Source of the DNA: Tipula vernalis
Taxonomy: Eukaryota; Arthropoda; Insecta; Diptera; Tipulidae
Length of the DNA stretch: 64,000 nt
Assembly: GCA_958295665.1 (NCBI GenBank)
Contig: OY282560.1
Span: forward strand, 192,450,061 to 192,514,060
Direction: 5' to 3'
Shown here: piece after piece, positions 1-14,588 of the stretch
Numbering within the stretch: position 1 is the stretch's first letter
Layout of the letters: the number at the start of each line of letters is the position of its first letter
Position numbers and translations under genes: made by a program
Notes under the pieces: generated by a model
What the model saw: the letters and a program-made list of their open reading frames with translations, nothing else
The model's database searches: none
Told to the model about the DNA's origin: nothing

Positions 1-160
1 TATTATTTCTAAAATTATTATTATTTTTTTTTAATTTTCTTTCTGAAATTATCAGTTTAAATATGTATTGATGTATTTTTTCCATTTAAAATATTGCAGC
101 ATGTAATTGGGTTAATCCTGTATGCTGCCCAGTTGTCAATAAAAAATAAATAAATAAATT

Positions 161-594
161 GAAGCAGTGCTAAATTCCCGGCCACTATGTAAAAAAGATG
201 ATTCCGAAGATCCTCTGACACCCGCACATTTTTAAATAAGCCACGCACTGACATTACAACCCGAACCAAACTTAAACGCGACAAAAAATAACCGGCTTAC
301 TAGATGGCAGATGCTTCAGAAGATGCTACAACATTTTTGGCAACGCTGGCACACTGGATATTTGACATCACTAAATAAATTGTAAAAATTTAACCAAGTC
401 AAAGCATAGCCACGGATCAATGACATTAATATACTAAAGAATGAACACACACCACCAGCACAATGGGCAATAACAAAAATTATTGATGTACATCCAGGTT
501 CTGATAAATTAGTCAGAGTTGTAACACTTCAAACGTCCAAGGGCACATACAAGCGGCCAATCAATAAAATGTGTTTACTACCCAAGATTGACCC
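161..594 (+). pseudogene. BEL/Pao polyprotein, integrase end and C-terminal domain (partial)
   Basis: Translation gives the BEL/Pao integrase ending: N-S-R-P-L-C, a short acidic stretch, then D-P-L-T-P-A-H-F, which is diagnostic of this superfamily. After about 50 bases of poor match the frame resumes with N-R-L-T-R-W-Q-M-L-Q and H-F-W-Q-R-W. It then enters the DUF5641-like tail that normally closes the polyprotein (P-P-A-Q-W and V-R-V-V-T-L-Q-T-S-K-G-T-Y-K-R-P). Gag, protease and reverse transcriptase are absent, so this is only the 3' end of an element whose body would lie left of the window. At least one stop falls just after A-H-F. No LTR was recognised downstream. Family call is confident; function is none. 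Confidence 0.88.
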
Positions 595-736
595 CAGTGA
601 GTCGAAAATTGTAAATTTTAAAATTTGTGGAATTATTAAATAAAAACTTATAACGTTTATTGGGAAATTAATATTTTTATTTTTCCGTCAATAAATAAAT
701 GAATAAATTTAATTTTGGAGTTACATAAGTAATTAG

Positions 737-780
737 TAAGAAGTAATTAATAAATAGAAGTAAGAAGTAATTAATAAATA
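737..780. repeat. Short direct duplication at the array edge
   Basis: A 20-bp unit starting TAAGAAGTAATTAATAAATA occurs twice (737-756 and 761-780) separated by GAAG. It sits immediately before the first GCATATGTG box of the degenerate array. Confidence 0.8.
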
Positions 781-3200
781 TAGAACTGTATGCAGCATAT
801 GTGTTTTTTAAAGGTAGTCAGTTTCCATCTTAAATTTTTAAATATTTTCGATTGAGATTTAATTGTAAAGTTATATTTGTAATTTAATTTCTAGAAAATC
901 ATGAATTAATTTTAAAACATTTTGGAAATTAGTTATTTAATTTTTAAATTAGAATAGAACTTCTAGAAGAGAAAGTGACATTTTAAAATGCACTGGCCAT
1001 TGTAGATTTAGTTTTAAAATTAGAACTAAAATGAAATTTTTTATATTTAGTTTGAATATTAAAATGGAACAGAAAAAATATAAAGATTTTATTTTAAAAT
1101 GAAAGTGGAATATTTTTGAATATTGAGATTTAACTTAAAAGTTTAAACGTTGGAAAAAAATACTTAATTTAAAAATATTCTGGGAATTTATGATTTAAAT
1201 TCAAAACTACAATAAAACTTCAAGAATTAGAATATAACTTTTGGAATTTAATTTTAAAATTAGAATGGAACACAGAAAATACGACGATTTAATTTTAAAA
1301 TATTTTTGAAAATGAATGTTTAATTTTAAAATAAGTATGCGATTTCTGGAAAAAAAAAGATTTAATTTTTAAATTGTAACGAAAATTGAGATTACATTTA
1401 ACATTAGGATTAACAGAGTTTCGGAAAAGTACTTCTTTATTTTTAAAATTAGAATGGAATTCTTTTAAAAAACAAAACTTTCGATAAATCTTAAAACTCT
1501 AATAGAAATTTAGTAAAAGGAAAATGTAATTTTAAAACATTTTGGAATGTATAGATTTAATTTTAAAATAAAAATTAGAAAAGAATTTGTGAAAGTTTAA
1601 TTTTAAAGTTTAATATTTAAGCTACAATAAAATTTCTTGAAAAGTAAAGTTTAATTTTTAAATCTTTCGAAAAATGAAGATTTAATTATAAAATGAATGA
1701 TTAAAAAAAAATTATATTTAAAATTGGGATTGGGTTTCTGAAATGGTAAGAGTTAGTTTTAATATATTTTAAAGATTTGTGATTTCATTTTAAAATTAGA
1801 ATAGAATTTAAGTAAACGGAAGATTAAATTTTAAAATATTCTACAAAGCGTTGATTTATTTTTGAAATAAGTTTATTTAATTTAAAAATTAGAACAGAAT
1901 ACAAACAATTTTAAGATTTAACTTTAAAATATTTTCGAAAATGGGGATTTAATTTTAAAATTAGAATAGAATTTTGGAAAGAAAATATTTAATTTTATAA
2001 TATTCTGGAATATTGAGAATTAATTTAAACATTAGAATTCGAATGAAATGTCTGATATAAGAAGATTTAGGTTTAATATACTCTGGGAATTAGCTATTTA
2101 CTTTTAAAACTATTAATTCCCTTCTAATAATTAATTCCATTCTGGATAAGGAAGGTTTAATTTAAAAATTGTCTCAAAAATTGAGACTACATTTAAAACG
2201 AAAATTAGTATGAAATTGCTGATAAATTAAGATTTAGTTTTAATATATTCTGGAAATTAGTAAATTTAATGGAATAAGTGAAAGTTAACAAATATAGAAC
2301 TGTATGCAGCATATGTGTATTTGAATGCAAATCTGCGTGCATAAACAAGCAGAAAATCTGCACCTCTGTTTTCAGCTTTAATATTAAAACATTCTCGAAA
2401 AATGAGCTTTAATTCTAATATAGGAATTATTAAGGAATTTCTAGAAAGTAATGATTAAATTTTAAAATATTTTGGAAATTAGTTATTTCATTTTAAAATT
2501 AGAATGGAATTAAAGGAAGATGTTGAAACGTTCTGAAAAGTTTAGCCTTAATTTAAAAATAAGAATTAGAAGAGAATTTCTGGAATTTAATTTTAAAATT
2601 TTAATGGAACTCCAGAAATTGGAAGTTTAATTTTAAAATTTTCTGGAAAATGCAGATTTAATTTTAAAATTAGAATTGTGTATCTGGAAAAGAAAGGTTA
2701 AATTTTTAAATATTTTTAAAAACGGAAATTAAGTTTTAAAGCGAAAGCGGAATATTCTGGAAAATTGAGATTTATATTCAAAATTTGAATGAAATTTTTG
2801 GAAGAAAAAAGTTTAATTTTGAAGTTAGGATTAGTTTTCTGAAAAAATAAGAGTTAATTTTAAAATATTATAGGAACTGGTGAGTTAATTTAGAATTGAA
2901 ATAGAATTTCAGTTAAAGGAAAATTTAATTTTAAAATATTCCGGAAAATTGAGATCTAATTTTAAAATTAGAATTAGAATTGCTATAAAAATAATATTCT
3001 GGAAATTAGTTATTTAGTTTTAAAATTTTGAATGGAATATCTGAATAAGAAAGATTTAATTTTTAAATTGTCTGATAAACTTAGATTATTTTTAAAACTA
3101 AAATTAGTATGGAATTTCTGATAAATTTAAACCTGAAAGATTGTAATTAAAACCCAATAGCATTTTAAATTAAATTTGTAATGTGCATGCAGCATGTGTG
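781..3200. repeat. Three spaced boxes inside the AT array
   Basis: A non-AT-rich box occurs at 781-804 and 2295-2318 as identical copies (TAGAACTGTATGCAGC followed by ATATGTGT). A diverged copy lies at 3185-3200 (GCATGCAGCATGTGTG). The second and third copies are both followed by a related ATGCAAA-containing stretch. The spacings are about 1.5 kb and 0.9 kb, which suggests a higher-order repeat spanning many small modules. Confidence 0.65.
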
Positions 3201-3800
3201 CATTTTAATGCAAAGAATAGTTTAATTTTAAAACATTTTTGGACTTAGTTATTTCATTTTAAAATTAGAATAAAATTTCGGTAAAGGAATATGTAATTTT
3301 AAAACATTCTGGAAAATATAAATTTAATTTTAAAATTAGAATTGAATTTTTGTAAAAGAAGATTTAATTTTTAAATATTTTGTAAAATACAGTAATTTTT
3401 TGAGTTCAATTTTGAAATTTGAATGGTACACGAGAAATTGGAAGTTTAATATTCTTGAAAGGCTAGTTTAACTTTTAACTATTTTTAATCTTAAAAATTT
3501 GAATAAAATTTTAGGAAGAGAAAGATTTAATTTTGAAATAATATGGAAATAGGATTAATTAGAATGGAATTTCGGAAATAGTAAGAGTTAATTTTAATAT
3601 ATTCTGGGAATTAGTGATTTATCTTCAAAATAACATAGCAATTTTTTAAACAGTAAGACTAATTTTAAAATTATGATGGAAATTCAGTTAAAAGAAGACT
3701 TAATTTTAAACTATTTTATAAAGTGTACGTTGAAAAAATTCTGAAGAATGGTGATTTAATTTTAAAATTTTCTGGAAATAAATTATAGGTTTCGTTTATA

Positions 3801-6800
3801 GAGTATTTATTCATGAGTTTACTTCCTTCTGTACTTTTTGTCGGTTATTTTAGTACAGTTATAAATTAATCTAGCATTTACGCAAAAATGCCATTTTTAA
3901 CTATATTTCCATAATGATATTGAACACTGTGAGTTCTTTAGAACCATAATATAATCGCGCTGAGTAAAGAATACGTTACGTTTTCTAGAAAGAGAAAGAC
4001 CTGGATTAGGCAAAATCTCGTTAATCGTTTTTAAAAGACTCGATAGAAAAAATCTGGAATGCTACAAAATCTTGAAAATACGAAATCTCGAAAGGCATGA
4101 TTTCCAAAAATAACTTCGGAGCATTAGATATTTTCGTGATTTTGTAAAATGTTGCTTTTTATGCTTTATAAATCATTCTGTATAGAATGTAGCAAGAAAA
4201 AACTTTCTAAATAGTACATATACATAGCGCGCTTTAAAAAAATTTTGTTCGTTAGCCATCAGTCGGAGTGTAAATCATTATTTAGAAAAATTTGAAATAA
4301 GCGCATATACATCTTTTTGATTAACATTCGAATAACGAAAAATCGAATTCGAAAAAACAATAGAGTTATCATGAGTTCCAATATCCACTCCAATCCACCG
4401 GAAACTAAAATTCAAAACGAGATTGCTATCCTTAACTCGAGAGGAATTCCAAAATTATTATTTACTGCCTTCTACGACAAATTCCAGATTACAAAAATTA
4501 CAGTGGCGAGACAACATCCACTCCATCGGTATCAGTCATTCGGCCTTACTCAACATCGCTATATAAAAACCAAATATGTACACAAAATTTTTAGAATCCA
4601 TTACTACTTAATTTTATAAATTTTACAAAATTGTATGGCAATTAATCGTAATCGATGAAAAACATATTCTGTAATGTGACCGTACAGTAAAATGAAAAAT
4701 TGTTTATCCACAATAGTGTTAACCCCCCAAGAATGACCAATAAAGCATCGTCAGTATATAAATACGTTACACAGATATTTTCATGATAATTAATAATTCA
4801 AATAAATTAAATTAAATACAAAATAATAAAATGTATATTTAATATCGTTTTTGATTCCCTAAAGGTGGAAAAGTTTTTTTTTTTTTTTAACAATATTTAC
4901 CTCTATAAGCCTCTACTATACAAGTATATATGGCCAACAGCGAGTATAACAATAACCATAAACTATAATATCAAAATACTGAACAATGCCAACAACAACA
5001 ATCACAATAATTGGAAAAACGTCAAATACATTAGAATAATAATAGAGTTTATTTTTATTTTTTATATTTTGGACAACAAGAGAATGTGTCAACTAATTTC
5101 CATTATATTACCTTTTTATTGGTGAGTTCTTGTTATGTGTGTTGATATTTTTTGTTGTTGCTTTTAACTGTACATAATGTATATGTACATACACATAAAC
5201 ATGGTGCTAAGGTATAATACGAGTACATATATTATGGTGATTTTTATCTGATTTGGTCACGCTGAAAATATTGGACTAAATTAATAAAACGAAAACAACA
5301 ATAACAATAAAATAGGTAAAAAGTGTATAACCGAAAAAATTATTATAATTAAAATTATAATAATAAATAAATTAAGTACTTATACATACATAAAATAATA
5401 TAATTGCTATTATTTTAATTAAACTTAAATTATAAATTTGTTCCCTTAAAATACAAAATAACAAAAAAAAAATATTTCATTGCCATTCGGCTGACAGTGT
5501 TTTCACATGGGTATTGATTGTCGCGCGATAACAGCATTTTTTTTGTAATAACATTTTTGTTAATTTGTGTCACATACCATATGATAGCGCGAACCAGTAA
5601 AGTAGTATAGAATTTTTGTATGTATAATTTAAGCTGCGGTAATGTTTCTAATTAGGGTGTCGCACTGTTGGAATCTATGTACGGTTATTGTAGAATTTTT
5701 ATTTTTATTCCTGTGGACATGTGGTAAATTATTTAAAGACGTGTAGGATACAATATTTGAATTGTTTGCGGTAAACAAATGTAGGTGGCAAACATAGTGT
5801 AACCGTAAATACAAATGTTAACTAAGTTAAAAGCTAATTAATGTACATAACCTTTCTCGAAACAATAGATTTTTCATTCAGTTCAACATGGATTATGTGG
5901 ACGATTAGAGAAAGTAAACCGTAACCAAAATATGCATGACAAAGATTTATAATTTTACATGATGTGAATCTTTCTCCTCCATGAAGGTCCTAAATATATG
6001 ACTTTTTTGATATTTCTGCACGTTCTTATAATGTTTTTAAAAATTCAAATTTCTTTAAGGGATTTTTCATGAATAACTCACTCACTCAGTAATTCAACTT
6101 CTTTTCATCGATGCTTAGTATATTGTAGCATTCCATTTGTATATTGCATTTCCCCGTTGCGAACCGGCTCTTCACTCAGAAAAATTTGAAGGGTTTTTAA
6201 AATCAGTTTGGGCCCAAGATTGTTTCACAGTAAAATCAATAATTCAAAAATCTTGAATTTCAATAGTCGCATGAAGTTAATTTGGCTGAAATAGTGCTTT
6301 TAAAGCACATATTTTAAACTCTATAAACATTTTTTTTTTTTTAAATTATTTTTTGATATTCGAATTTAAAGTGAAAATATTGTAAATTGAAATTAAAAAT
6401 GTTTTAAATCGAAAGCGGTTATGGAACTTCATATTGACATTTTACATTTTTTTTTAAAAGTGTAATGTACTGCAGTTTATTTTGAAATAAGTATTTCATT
6501 TGGAATATTTACCAACATTTCAACAATTTACTAACTCTGTGCTAAATTTTACTTAAATATAAATGTTGACTTAATTAAAATAATCAATTCATTCATTTAA
6601 TATTTACATTTAATTTCTTAAATAAAATTATAATCTTTTGCTTTTTCTTATAACCTTATGACCATCATTTAGACTCTAAAATTAACAAGGAGTTGATCAA
6701 AATTTGAAATTTTGTAATGTTGTTGGAGACTCGTTTAAATCATACATAAGATAAAGTTATTTTGTGTTATTCAAAATTTATTAGGGTGCTCATTATATTC

Positions 6801-6861
6801 GTTTTATGAAATTTTAATGGGTTATCCCAAGTTTGTTCACTTACGGAAAAACTCATGTTTA
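3801..6861. other. AT-rich non-coding stretch
   Basis: About 3 kb with long homopolymer runs and no coding signal that I can match to a family. A TATA-like TATATAAAAACC at about 4559-4570 and another TATA/AATAAA-rich stretch near 4750-4830 could be remnants of LTR-type promoters, but no matching second copy was found. Short ATG-started frames here have simple-sequence composition and are not called. Confidence 0.6.
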
Positions 6862-7220
6862 CAATTTTTTAGGTTTGTTTGTTTGTTTGTTTGGTTTATT
6901 GATTTATTTTTTACCGTCCTACTTTACGCCTGGAGTAGCCAAATCGAGGACGGGCGGCTACAGATCCGTCTTTGAAAACCACCTGCACATTGCAATGCTT
7001 CATGTCAACCTGTAGTGCTGACATGAAAGGTGGGTCGGCCCATGGATTCTGCACTCTCAACAGGGGGTTATAGATGTATTCATCTTCATCACCGATCGTA
7101 ATCAGATGAGGAAAAATCCCTTTTGCATCCCGCCCCTATAGGGATTCGAACCCGGTACCTCCCGATAAAACCGCCGCAGCTTTAACCACTGCGCCGTTTG
7201 CTCGGTCAATTTTTTAGGTT
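6862..7220. repeat. 14-bp target-site duplication flanking the SINE
   Basis: CAATTTTTTAGGTT occurs at 6862-6875 and again at 7207-7220 with no mismatch. Everything between is the SINE, so the pre-insertion site can be read directly. Confidence 0.88.
6876..7206 (-). mobile_element. tRNA-derived SINE with intact target-site duplication
   Basis: Read on the minus strand, the element begins near 7206 with a tRNA-like head. There is an A-box-like GGCGCAGTGG (about 7186-7195) and a perfect B box GGTTCGAATCC (7142-7152), about 35 bp apart as in a tRNA gene. A unique body of roughly 250 bp follows, ending in an A-rich tail with CAAA repeats (6874-6892 on the plus strand as TTTG repeats). The 14-bp sequence CAATTTTTTAGGTT flanks it exactly at 6862-6875 and 7207-7220, as expected for target-primed insertion. 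The base composition is clearly more GC-rich than its surroundings. The element would depend on a partner LINE for movement. The exact match of the two flanks implies a young insertion. I cannot name a known family. Confidence 0.85.
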
Positions 7221-7859
7221 ATTTGAGCATTGCTTGAAGGTCGCACAATTGTTTTTAAAATTGATATTGCAACAATAAATATGGAATAATCCAGATATTT
7301 GTGATTTTTGTCAGCAATAGGAATAATGCACAAATGTATGTATCTAATATTAATATTGTCCAATTTCCGGTTTGACTGAAAATGCGTCTACGTTTTACAT
7401 TTATTTATTTATTTATTTTTGTATAGTACATGAAGGCATTTTCAGCTAAACCAGAAGTTAAAACAAGAGATGGTTTGTCGGCTATACTGTAAATTTTATT
7501 TCGCCGATTTTATAACGTTAAATTTTAAACCATTTTAGTGACCTTTAAATATTGCTCTAATGCCCTGAAAAATGGTGAACCTAGGCTTTTCTAGAGGCAA
7601 AACCAAATTAAAGAGTGATCAATAAATATTTCAAACAAACAAAAATTTAATATTAAATAACAAGAACTTTTAAATGTATATGCATCTTGCAGATAATAAA
7701 ACATTCATGTTTTTTTCAAAAATAGAAAATTATAGAAGATTATTAGAAGAAGTTTACTATGCAAATTTCTTACAATTTTTTTTTTTATTTGTTGTTTTTG
7801 AAACATTTTGTATCTAATAAAACCTAATATTTTTTCATATATTTGCAAAATAAATTTTC
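7221..7859. other. AT-rich interval with one imperfect hairpin
   Basis: No gene is visible. Arms at 7363-7393 and 7428-7459 share the core GGTTT..CTGAAAATGC in opposite orientation around a loop of TTTA repeats; about six mismatches in 30 bp. It could be a small foldback element or a chance inverted duplication. Confidence 0.5.
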
Positions 7860-8155
7860 TTGTCTAATTATACTGCCACTACTAGTTGGCCGGTTTAGAA
7901 TAAAATTCACTGAGAATACCGAATTTAAAAAAAGCTTAAATATGAAGTTGCAGTCCGCTTGGTTACATCACAAACTGACCGACATACCGACAGACAAAGA
8001 TTAATTCAAAACCCAGTTGACCAACTCAAGGAACAACACAACAAAATAAAACTCCAAAATTCTCAAAGAAAACTTGGAAATTTTCATAAGTACTAAACCT
8101 TATTTTACTAATGTAAAAAATGAAAATGGAGGTGTGGCCAACACACAACTTTCTT
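7860..8155 (+). mobile_element. mini-me/INE-1-like non-autonomous element, copy 1
   Basis: This copy shares its left domain (GGCCGGTTTAGAATAAAATTCACTG-like start, then AAAAAAGCTTAAATATGAAGTT) with the copies at 8.3 kb and 40.5 kb. Its internal microsatellite is minimal: a few CCGACA/GACAGACA units near 7974-8000. The right part ends in TTTTACTAATGTAAAA, a small hairpin, and then a GGTGTGGCCAACACACAAC segment also present at the edge of the third copy. There is no coding capacity. Assignment to the dipteran microsatellite-bearing Helitron-like group is an inference from architecture. Confidence 0.6.
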
Positions 8156-8334
8156 TTACGAACACAGAATTTTGAGAAATTTTTTTTTTTATAACTTTTT
8201 TTTTTAATTTTTTTTTTTAATTTTTAAATTTTTAATTTTTTTTTAATTTTTTATTTTTAATTTGTTTTTAGTTTTTGAAAACATTTTGCTTCAATTAGTT
8301 TTTTGTAAACCTTATACTTTTTAAGATATTTGCA

Positions 8335-9385
8335 AAATAAATTTTCTGGACCAAGGGAGTGGCCACTTCCGGTTAGCCGATTTGGAGTAAAATTTACTGG
8401 GATCTCCCAATTTATCAAAAAAGCTTAAATCTGAAGTTTCAGTTCGATTGGTTAAACCATCTGGGCTGTAGAGAGGACACAGACAGACTGACAGACTGAC
8501 AGACTGACAGACTGACAGACTGACAGACTGACAGACTGGCAGACTAACAGACTGACAGACTGACAGACTGACAGACTGACAGACTGACAGACTGACAGAC
8601 TGACAGACTGACAGACTGACAGACTGACAGACTGACAGACTGACAGACTGACAGACTGACAGACTGACAGACTGACAGACTGACAGACTGACAGACTGAC
8701 AGACTGACAGACTGACAGACTGACAGACTGACAGACTGACAGACTGACAGACTGACAGACTGACAGACTGACAGACTGACAGACTGACAGACTGACAGAC
8801 TGACAGACTGACAGACTAACAGACTGACAGACTGACAGACTGACAGACTGACAGACTGACAGACTGACAGACTGACAGACTGACAGACTGACAGACTGAC
8901 AGACTGACAGACTGACAGACTGACAGACTGACAGACTGACAGACTGACAGACTGACAGACTGACAGACTGACAGACTGACAGACTGACAGACTGACAGAC
9001 TGACAGACTGACAGACTGACAGACTGACAGACTGACAGACTGACAGACTGACAGACTGACAGACTGACAGACTGACAGACTGACAGACTGACAGACTGAC
9101 AGACTGACCGACTGACAGACTGACAGACTGATAGACTGACAGACTGACAGACTGACAGACTGACAGACTGACAGACTGACAGACTGACAGACTGACAGAC
9201 TGACAGACTGACAGACTGACAGACTGACAGATTGACAGACAGACAGACAGACACCATTTCGAAACCCACTTTTTCGGACTCAGGGGACCTCAAAACAAAT
9301 AAATCTCTAAAAATCTCAAGGTCCCAAATTTTCATGATTACTATACTTTGTTTTACTAGCGTAAAAGAAAGTAAAAGGAGTAAGA
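8335..9385 (+). mobile_element. mini-me/INE-1-like element, copy 2, with expanded internal microsatellite
   Basis: The left domain (8340-8477) contains TGGCCACTTCCGGTTAGCC, AAAAAAGCTTAAATCTGAAG and GTTAAACCATCTGGGCTG. The right domain (9253-9375) contains CACCATTTCGAAACCCAC, TTCGGACTCAGGGGACCTC and ends with a TTTTACTAGCGTAAAA hairpin plus AAAGTAAAAG. Both domains match the 40.5-kb copy closely, in the same order. Between them sit about 775 bp of the CAGACTGA repeat, whereas the other copies hold about 20-30 bp of the same motif. The element is non-coding. Published mini-me elements carry a GTCY-type repeat in this kind of position, which fits, but a search is needed to confirm the family. 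Confidence 0.7.
8478..9253. repeat. Tandem 8-bp repeat (CAGACTGA)n, about 95 units
   Basis: The array is nearly pure CAGACTGA (GTCTGTCA on the other strand) with a handful of variants: GGCAGACTAAC near 8537, ACTAAC near 8815, GACCGACTG near 9105 and GATAGACTG near 9130. The last 20 bp switch to pure GACA units. Because 8 units of 3 bases equal 3 units of 8, the array stays open as a long S-V-C-Q repeat on the minus strand. That frame is an artefact of the repeat, not a protein. It lies inside the mini-me-like element. Confidence 0.95.
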
Positions 9386-9445
9386 ACAGTAAAGTAGGAA
9401 GAGCTGAAACATCACGAGGTAAAAACTCCAGACCTTAAAATTAAA
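9386..9445. other. Short spacer between the two tandem arrays
   Basis: About 60 bp of purine-rich sequence (AAGAACAGTAAAGTAGG and following) separates the mini-me-like element from the TACTTT satellite. No feature recognised. Confidence 0.5.
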
Positions 9446-13122
<3,677 letters not shown>

Positions 13123-14044
13123 AATTGAGGTGGTTGTGGGTCAATTTGTATGGCACATAGCCGACCATCCGATATGTCAGCCATTCTTCAACGAACGTCA
13201 ATAATTTTACGTTTCTCGATATTTAAGTATAAAAATAGCCCATTTTGTAATTCGAGCCTGTAAATGTTAGGCATCTACTAATTTTATGGTAGTCTATAGT
13301 TTCATCTACTGAATAATTTAAAATTTTGTATATTATTTAGTAGAAATGAAAATCTAATTGAAGATTTTGGTAACAAAATAAAGGAATTCTAATTCTAGAC
13401 TTAACGAGATACGCGATTTTCTTATTCATTTGATTTTGTGGCTCTAATCGGAAGTCCCACATATATGTACCTTAATAATCCACATTTCCTAGTTATGTTC
13501 GGACAATAAGTCGGATTGTGCAATTTGGCCTAGTGACTCCTGAAACAAAGTAATGTTAGTAAGAGAGCGTAAAAACAAATTTTCAATCATTTCGACAGAT
13601 ATCAGCAAAATTATAGATCTTCGAATCTTGGTAACTTATGGTTTTCTCGCAAAATAACTATGTTCGCTCGGAAGTGTACTAGAGTCTGATGTCTTCAGTA
13701 GCAACTCGTATTTGAATTAATCAATGAAAATACAAATTACAATTTGTAACTTGCATTTAAATTACTCGTTTTCCAAGTAACAGTATCTTATATTTTAGTT
13801 AGTTAAATTCTAACTAATTGTAATTTGTATTTTAATTACATCAGTTTTTGTAATTTCTTGTTTACATTTTTAGAAGGCTTAGACGATTTGGTTCCAGAGC
13901 AATCATTATAATATCTAAAAAGTATTTTAATTGTGTAATGTAATTTGCCCAACCTTTGAAGTAGCCAATAATGGTCTTGATAAATTACCTTCAATTTTAA
14001 CATACTGCATACAACTAGTAAGGTACGAAGCAATTTAACTAACA
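13123..14044. other. AT-rich non-coding interval
   Basis: No gene or TE protein seen. A small inverted repeat has arms AAAATACAAATTACAATTTG at 13727-13746 and its near complement at 13814-13833, about 65 bp apart. A further TAATTTGTA-type stretch surrounds it. Confidence 0.55.
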
Positions 14045-14270
14045 GGGGTCCTATTTTCAAATTCCACTTCCATTTTCCACATGCGGACATATTCTGTGAA
14101 AATTTTAAAAAACGTTCGGATATTGTAATTCATGTATTCTTGAATTCCTTAATAATGTCAACTTTCGCTACTAAGAAAATATTGCCGAATGGGTAGAAAC
14201 AGGTAGAAAAAATTCACCATACCGAAATGTCCGTTCCCCGTACCGAAAATTAACATAAAACATCATTTCG
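14045..14270. mobile_element. MITE family copy 1 (left end, diverged)
   Basis: Starts GGGGTCCTATTTTCAAATTCC and continues TTTTCCACATGCGGACAT, matching the ends of the complete element at 30640-30883 with a few substitutions. The interior shares the CCGAATGGGTA motif, but in opposite orientation. I could not find the right terminal repeat before the gypsy LTR at 14404, so this copy is truncated or decayed. Right boundary uncertain. Confidence 0.6.
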
Positions 14271-14403
14271 AATCAAAACTCGTAATAAAATAAAAAAATT
14301 CCTAAAAAATGGACTGACATAACGCATGTTTTTTACATCGCAAAAATGCCTTATTAACAATTGCTGAATTGCTCTGGCAAAACCAATAAAGAACTACATA
14401 TAT

Positions 14404-14539
14404 TGTAGCAGCCGATTAATAGTAATAATTACTCATTGCAATTCAATTATAAATAATCAAATTTGAAATTCGAGTTACAAATTTGATTATTTATAATTAA
14501 ATTGCAATGATTAATTATAACTGTTAATCGGCTGCTACA
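14404..14539 (-). repeat. 3' LTR of the CsRn1-like element, a 136-bp palindrome
   Basis: The block begins TGTAGCAGCCGATTAATAG and ends CTGTTAATCGGCTGCTACA. The two halves of about 67 bp are near-complete inverted complements meeting at about 14471. It abuts the purine tract on the element strand, which supports its identity as the 3' LTR. Such a palindromic LTR could extrude as a hairpin. Confidence 0.8.
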
Positions 14540-14588
14540 ATACTCCCTTCCAAGTTAATGTCCGAATCAAATGAGAACATTAACTAAC
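14540..14588 (-). repeat. 3' untranslated region with polypurine tract (inverted-repeat arm)
   Basis: On the element strand this 49-bp segment runs from the pol stop codon (TTAG) to the LTR and contains GGAAGGGAG, the plus-strand primer for reverse transcription. It is repeated, inverted and without a mismatch, at 18461-18509. Confidence 0.88.

Larger units (their letters stand above)
660..3800. repeat. Degenerate AT-rich tandem array
   Basis: About 3.1 kb is built from two loosely alternating modules. One resembles GATTTAATTTTAAAATTAGA followed by a TGGAATTTCTGG-like motif and a short purine run. The other resembles TTTAATTTTAAAATATTCTGG followed by AAATTAGT. Modules are roughly 30-40 bp and recur dozens of times with substitutions and small indels, so no unit is clean. 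I see no open reading frame of note. It reads as an old minisatellite or satellite-like array. Unit length was judged by eye. Confidence 0.75.

Noticed and set aside
4317..4619. A 100-residue plus-strand frame
   Set aside because: Composition is that of AT-rich DNA, no domain, no splice context; kept only as part of the non-coding interval.
7142..7206. A functional tRNA gene
   Set aside because: A and B boxes are present, but the acceptor ends do not pair and the sequence continues into a SINE body with tail and target-site duplication.
8478..9253. CRISPR array
   Set aside because: Uniform 8-bp units without spacers in a eukaryotic TE; nothing resembles repeat-spacer structure.
8544..9335. 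A 263-residue open frame on the minus strand with S-V-C-Q repeats
   Set aside because: It is the CAGACTGA array read in one frame; an 8-bp repeat gives an endless 8-residue repeat. No start context, no family, and the tract is only about 20 bp in sister copies.
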